Positions 58,781 to 64,000 of a stretch of 64,000 nt of DNA are shown here, in pieces. The DNA is from Temnopleurus reevesii (lineage: Eukaryota > Echinodermata > Echinoidea > Temnopleuroida > Temnopleuridae). Position 1 is the stretch's first letter. Each line of letters opens with the position of its first letter. The notes under the pieces are model-generated. The model saw nothing but the letters and a program-made list of their open reading frames with translations, was not told where the DNA came from and ran no database searches. The stretch covers positions 1-64,000 of the forward strand of contig BQKZ01000641.1 in assembly GCA_036244855.1 (NCBI GenBank), given 5' to 3'. A program made the translations under genes and the position numbers.

Positions 58781-60419
58781 TGTCAGGTGCTTCTAACCTG
58801 TCATTCTCGGTGTAAAAAATTACAATTTTGTTCCTCCTTCTCTCATAAAATAATCAGAAAAGATGGAGGACCGTAAGCTATTATGATTCATAAGCATGCA
58901 TTCTTCTTGCATACCAAAGTGTCTAGGCATTGATAGGAATAGTGCTCGGTGACTGTAACAGGTTTTTATGAGGGCATATAAAACTGCTGTCTGATTGTAG
59001 AGGACATACATTTTTAATCAAGTTTACGCTGCATACTGTACACAGATTTTTGCCAACACTCTACAATTTATATCTTTGTGATAAACAATCGATGACAAAT
59101 ATTATTTTTGTGGAGTTACAATACACAAAGACACAGTTTTATATTACATATTTAGTGTTTATGATAATTAAATTATTTTCATTTTTGTTTACCTTGATAT
59201 TTCAAAGAAAAAGTCCAAAAAAAAATCTGAATAGAGATTAAGAACAGATGCTAACTCCATGTAAATATAATAATACAGGATACTTTTAATGCGCCAGATT
59301 CCACATGAATAATGTGCTCATTAAGATTAAAAAAACTAGTTAAAAACTCATTAAGATTTTTTTTTCAAATACATGTAATACAATATACGGAACACATATC
59401 TACTACAGACAGTGTTCAATTCATATTTTTATCATTTAAGTTTCCACTCATTGCTTAGATTTTAAAACATTCACTCGTACAGAGCATAAATGCAGATTTT
59501 GAGCATGTAAAGCATCTTGATTTTGCATTCCTAACTACATTATACCACAGTCATGGTGGAAAGAATACCATACACACAAATCAAACCATAACTAATGATT
59601 AATAACTTCCACGTTACACATGAGAGGCCAAACAAACAGATTCCACATCTTCAGAACAGATAGCCTACCCCCGCCCCCAGTACGAGAATCCAATCACAGA
59701 GCAGACATTATGCATGCACCGTCACTTCAAAACAAACAGTGTATGATTCACTGCTACAGATCACATACAGTGCAGGGGGAAGCCTCGATATATATATACT
59801 GTCGTCTTTCGCATTCCAATAATATTTTTATCTATACACTGGAGAATAGATCATCTTCTTGACTTTTAGCAAAGTTGGCACTCTGAACTTAAAATTCTAC
59901 TTAAAAACAATTGAAATATTTGATTAATGCTTGCCTGAATGTGTATACAAAACATGACATTCTCATTTTGGAGGGGATTGTTATGCAGGAAGTGGGGAGA
60001 TTTCTCAAAATTGTTAATTTGCAGCAAATTCTTTGAAAGTTCTTCTCATATGTCATAGAAGTCACATTTCTGTGTCATACTTTTGGAAGGGAAATCACTC
60101 GCATTGAGAGACTCCCTGGAAATTTAAAATGTCCTCTGTCAAATTGAAAGGCAGGTAGTTATCAAGAGTTTGAAATAATAGTTAACTCTTCTCCTGCAAT
60201 CGGTATTCTTCGATATCTTTTAAGTGCCCAACTTTTGAAAATTTGAGCTGCTTTTGCATATTTTTATTCCTTTCACAAATTCTGCTGCAAGTGGTAAGGG
60301 ACTGATTCTCAAATTTCCTTTCATTTACCTGACTTTCAAGAAAAGAAAGCTCTCATTCCCACTTTTTAATTTTCATGTGCTCAGAAAAAAAACAGACACT
60401 GGCACTCCTTCTCACTGCA
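58781..60419. other. AT-rich non-coding DNA
   Basis: Nothing recognised. Confidence 0.4.
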
Positions 60420-60850
60420 CATTTAGGGTTTTTAATAGAATCACTTCGAAAGCCGAGAATATCCTCCAGAATTTGGCATGTCATTGGGTAACGGAATACT
60501 GGCCCTATTGGCAAAACAAATCATTCTGACTTCCCGCCCCTTTTCCCTCCATTATCTAGTTTTCCAAAGAGCCCTCTCGTATTTCCATCCTCTTTACGAC
60601 CGTGAACCTGACATTAATCTACCCCCTCTCAACCCCTCTTATATCCTAGTTTTGAAGAGGATATCTTTCTAAGGCCATGACATTAACCTTGATGGGTATA
60701 TTTGATGCCCAGGGCCTGCCCCTGTGACCCCATGGTCCCATATGGTTAAGAGAGCACTTAAAACTCTTCAATTCATTAATTCCAGTAATTCTATTTTTGT
60801 CGACCGCAAATATCTCGACTGGAAGTGGTGAAAGCGATCTCCTCATTCAT
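60420..60850. promoter_or_regulatory. Candidate conserved non-coding island
   Basis: About 430 bases of non-repetitive, balanced sequence ('gggtaacggaatactggccc', 'tgcccctgtgaccccatgg'). Competing short frames on both strands lack splice borders. Confidence 0.3.
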
Positions 60851-60905
60851 TTTTTTGTTGTTGCTTAAAAACTTCTTTTTTCAAGGTGGTGGAGAAAGAA
60901 CAAAA

Positions 60906-61445
60906 AAAAATGAATGAAAAGAGAGATGAGTGAATATATTGATGGATTAACAGATGGATAGATGAATGATTGGATAAAAATGAATGAAAGAATAGACACA
61001 TGGATGGATGAATGAATAAAGCACCATATGAATGAATTGAATGAACAAATAAATAAATGAATGAAGAAAGGAAGGAATGAATAACTTAATATATAGATGA
61101 ATCAATATATGGACACATATTGGGTGGATAGACAAATGAATATATGGACAGATGATTGATTGAATGAATGAACGAATGAAGGAATGAATGGATAGATGCA
61201 TGGGTGCATGAATGTATGTGTGCATGTATTTATGTATATGTATATATGTATGTATGTATGTATGTATCTACATATACATGTATGGGTGTATAATAATGTA
61301 TGGATGTATGACTGAACTAATGCATGTATCTATGGATAAATAGAACAATAAATAAATGAAAGAACCAACAAATAATCAAATAGATGACAGTACAAAGAGT
61401 TATTATACAATTATTTAGGAAAGACTGAGTGATTGAATGAATGAA
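60906..61445. repeat. Tetranucleotide-derived simple repeat
   Basis: GAAT/GGAT-type degenerate repeats to about 61200, then (TGTA/TATG)n to about 61265, then degenerate GAAT again. The minus-strand frame rich in Ile/His/Ser is an artefact. Confidence 0.9.
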
Positions 61446-62392
61446 TGGATAGCTTAACAGGAAGATAATAAGATATCCATCAGTGACCCCAGGCATGTTC
61501 CCTTCTTTTTCTTTTTAGTCATCATTTTGACCCGGAGCAAAATTATTCTGAATATATGATTTCAAGAATCCTCAACAAGCAGCTAGCTTCCGCGCTCCGA
61601 TTACCATCTTCCATTAGTAGAAATTACGCTCCGTTTCCCTCAACAATCCTTGTACAAATAATTAACCATGACAAATGAGATCTCCTTGACTTTCAATGAG
61701 CAAACTCTTCATGACATTCTATCTAAGATAATGGAAAAGATCTGCTAAAATCATGGAAGCGACCCACAAAATTTATGCGCAAGATACAACATAATATGTA
61801 AATTTACAAGGCCCTTCAAATTTTGCCATGATATGCTTTATTAACAAGCACCCACATACTTCAAATGTTCTTATTGAATTTTGTTTTTTCAAGACATAAA
61901 ATACCAACAAGATATCAAATTATTTTGATCAGTAATAGGCAATATATTCCATTCCTTCTATTCGCTCTCATGCATTTACTGACTTGAATGGCCAAGTTTT
62001 GTTTGAAATTTTGTCAAAATGAAAGGATTTTGGGAAAAATGAAAAAAAATATCTTAGCAAATGGAATTTAAACTATCACAACACAATCGATATAGACCCT
62101 GATGAAAATCTCATTAAGCATCCTAACCAAACTGTAGTTGCAAATAAGTCAGGTTTTTCAAAATATCTTAGTGATCGCGACCCTTCCGTGCTATTGCAAA
62201 AAATGTTTTGTCATTGATTTCATACATCCATAATTTACATGTGAAATGTTAATGAACCAGTAAAACCCATTTATGAGGCTCATTTGAATGTATACATTGT
62301 TACAAACAACCTACGGTACAAGATACAAGATACAAGATACTTGCTTCAGAATGCAAAGATGCACAAAAATTTGATTTCCACTGGATTTAAGT
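61446..62392. other. Mostly unique non-coding DNA
   Basis: A balanced block at about 61550-61660 ('agcttccgcgctccgattac') may be another regulatory island. A triple 'acaagatac' repeat lies near 62318-62340. Confidence 0.4.
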
Positions 62393-62870
62393 TTAGCGAT
62401 CAGAACACACCCTGTAAGTGCTACCAAACATGAAGCAAGTGTGAATACGCCTAATGTCACTTCTACAGAACTTTATCCATATCATGCTGCACTCAGCCAG
62501 TGCCAGATGGTAGCCATGCTATAGCCAAGTAATAATGCACAGAGCGCTTAGAAACACTTTGTATTAAGGAGTGTATAATTGTTGTGTATTATTATTATTA
62601 AAGACAATCTGGCAATAAGAACAAATCTTGAAAGTGCTACTGAACATAAGGGAAGTGTGAATACACCTAACGTCACTTCTACGACAATCTAGCAATGTGA
62701 ACACACCCTGTAAGTGCTACCAAACATGAGGCAAGTATAAATATACCTAATGTCACTTCTCCAGACCCTGTAAGTGCTACAACACCTATGGCTTGTGTGA
62801 ACACATACATTGTCAACCCATCAAACAGTCCAGCAGTGAGAACAGACCCAGTAAGTGCTACCCCACTCTA
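62393..62870. repeat. About 80 bp minisatellite split by a SINE
   Basis: 'aagtgctac' landmarks at 62416, 62631, 62712, 62772 and 62852 mark units that also carry 'aacacaccctgt', 'caaacatga', 'gtgtgaata' and 'cctaatgtcacttct'. The first gap (215) is one unit plus about 135 bases of inserted SINE. One unit is about 20 bases short. Confidence 0.85.
62471..62602 (+). mobile_element. SINE 3' portion inserted in the minisatellite
   Basis: Body 'catatcatgctgcactcagc', then 'gcacagagcgcttagaaaca', ends in a TATTATTATTATTA tail. The minisatellite resumes directly afterwards. Confidence 0.75.
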
Positions 62871-62905
62871 GGCTAAGACATGTGATGCATTTCAGTCTAA
62901 TACCA

Positions 62906-63870
62906 GCTGCAGGGCTCTGGTCTAAACACCTCTCTACCCCATTGATGGATAGGTGTTATCGTTGATAGTTTCAGGGGCTTCAATGAAATGGTGAATGACT
63001 TACTTTCAATAACTTTTTTACTTTTTTTCGATATATTCCTATAATATCTCTCATTTTGTAGTATCTCCATTTTGGATGGCTGCTCAAATTGAGAGGGACT
63101 TTTGGTTATGTAAATGAATGCCTTTCTGACATCTAGAATGTCAAATCTAGCTGTTATAATTATAATATTATGATAATAATAATAACACTTATAGAGCGCA
63201 GAAACTATGTTAATAAATTAAGCTGCAGGGCTCTGGTCTAAACACCTCTCTCCCATTGATTGATAGGTGTTATCGTTGATAGTTTCAGGGGCTTCAATGA
63301 AATGGTGAATGACTTACTTTCAATAACTTTTTTACTTTTTGCTTTCATATATTTCTATGAGTTATCTCTCAATTTGTAGTATCTCCATTTTGAATGGCTG
63401 CTCAAATTGAGAGGGACTTTTGATTATTGAAAGTAATGCCTTTCTGACATTTAGAATGTCAAATCTAGCTTTTACAATTATAATATTATGATAATAATAA
63501 TAATACTTTATATAGAGCGCAGAAACTATGTTAATAAATTAAGCTGCAGGGCTCTGTTCTAAAACACCTCTACCCCATTGATGGATAGGAATTATGGTTG
63601 ATAGTTTGGGGGCTCCGATGAAATGGTGAATGACTTACTTTGAATGACTATTTTTGAATGACTTTGTAACTTTTTCTTATATGTTTCTCTCAGATATCTC
63701 TCAGTTTGCAGTATCTCCATTTAAGTTGGCTGCTCAAATTGAGAGGGACACTTGATTACTGAAAGTAACGCCTTTTTGACATTTAGAATGTCAAATTCAT
63801 CTGCTATGATTATCATATAATAATAATAATAATAGATGCAATTTATATAGCGCACGTATCCACTCTGCTG
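62906..63870. repeat. Three-copy tandem array, unit 316-321 bp
   Basis: Unit starts 'gctgcagggctctg' lie at 62906, 63222 and 63543. Each copy carries 'ttgatagtttcaggggctt' or close, 'aaatggtgaatgacttactt', 'gctcaaattgagagggac' and a (TAA)n block. That block is followed by 'atagagcgcagaaactatg', or 'atatagcgcacgtatccact' in copy 3. This end resembles the reversed 3' end of the local SINEs, so the amplified unit appears to include a minus-strand SINE tail. Confidence 0.9.
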
Positions 63871-64000
63871 AGTTTAACTTATTTAATTCATATAGACCAT
63901 ATTATCAAAACCTATCAATTTTGAGCATTGTCTAAAATAGAAAACAAAAAATGATGTTATGAATTTCACAAGTTTATTAAGCTATTAGGTTTACTATTTC
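63871..64000. other. AT-rich non-coding DNA
   Basis: Nothing recognised. Confidence 0.4.

Overview
This is a 64 kb piece of an animal nuclear genome. There are no operons, no ribosome-binding-site-led ORFs and no long ORFs. Open frames are short, AT-rich and mostly random. The only coding material I can support is split into exons with GT/AG borders. Short interspersed repeats with a tRNA-like head and a body sharing the phrase 'ttgtgctgcactcaaccc' recur at 0.5, 10.7, 14.2, 20.0, 28.3, 44.5 and 62.5 kb. Together with the (TTA)n tails and the abundant GAT, TCTA and pyrimidine tracts they look to me like an echinoderm, most likely a sea urchin. That assignment rests on familiarity with the repeat types and was not searched.

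Gene content. Four exons on the minus strand form the 3' end of one gene: 16833-16896, 6427-6624, 5662-5751 and 5104-5187. All have clean splice borders and compatible phases. They encode about 144 C-terminal residues, beginning with a strong heptad-repeat coiled coil and ending in a Ser/Asn-rich tail. A 10.2 kb intron separates the first two. The rest of the gene must lie upstream on the minus strand (beyond 16.9 kb, inside or outside this window), and I could not find those exons. I do not recognise the family with confidence. No other gene is supported, so 17-64 kb is either a very long intron of this gene or intergenic.

Layout. 0-17 kb: the gene end, with two MITE families, SINEs, a fold-back element with long inverted repeats (9.7-10.6 kb) and a 400 bp polypyrimidine tract. 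17-26 kb: non-coding DNA with a composite (GAT)n tandem repeat and two arrays of about 0.43-0.5 kb units. 26-44 kb: mostly unique sequence with (TCTA)n blocks, a 445 bp assembly gap, a CpG-rich minisatellite, an old degenerate satellite and two palindromes. 44-54 kb: a dimeric satellite and a 1.5-3 kb duplication that is probably an uncollapsed second haplotype. 54-64 kb: unique DNA, a 65 bp minisatellite, simple repeats and two interleaved tandem arrays.

Two patterns run through the window. First, all four isolated single 'n' bases are followed at once by a repeat of sequence lying just upstream, so they look like contig joins where two alleles were placed end to end. Second, many islands of 150-400 bp with more balanced base composition and little repetition punctuate the AT-rich background. 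Several carry palindromic RFX-type X-box, octamer or other compact motifs. They look like candidate cis-regulatory elements around a developmental gene, which is inference. I found no rRNA, tRNA gene, CRISPR, virus or complete transposase.
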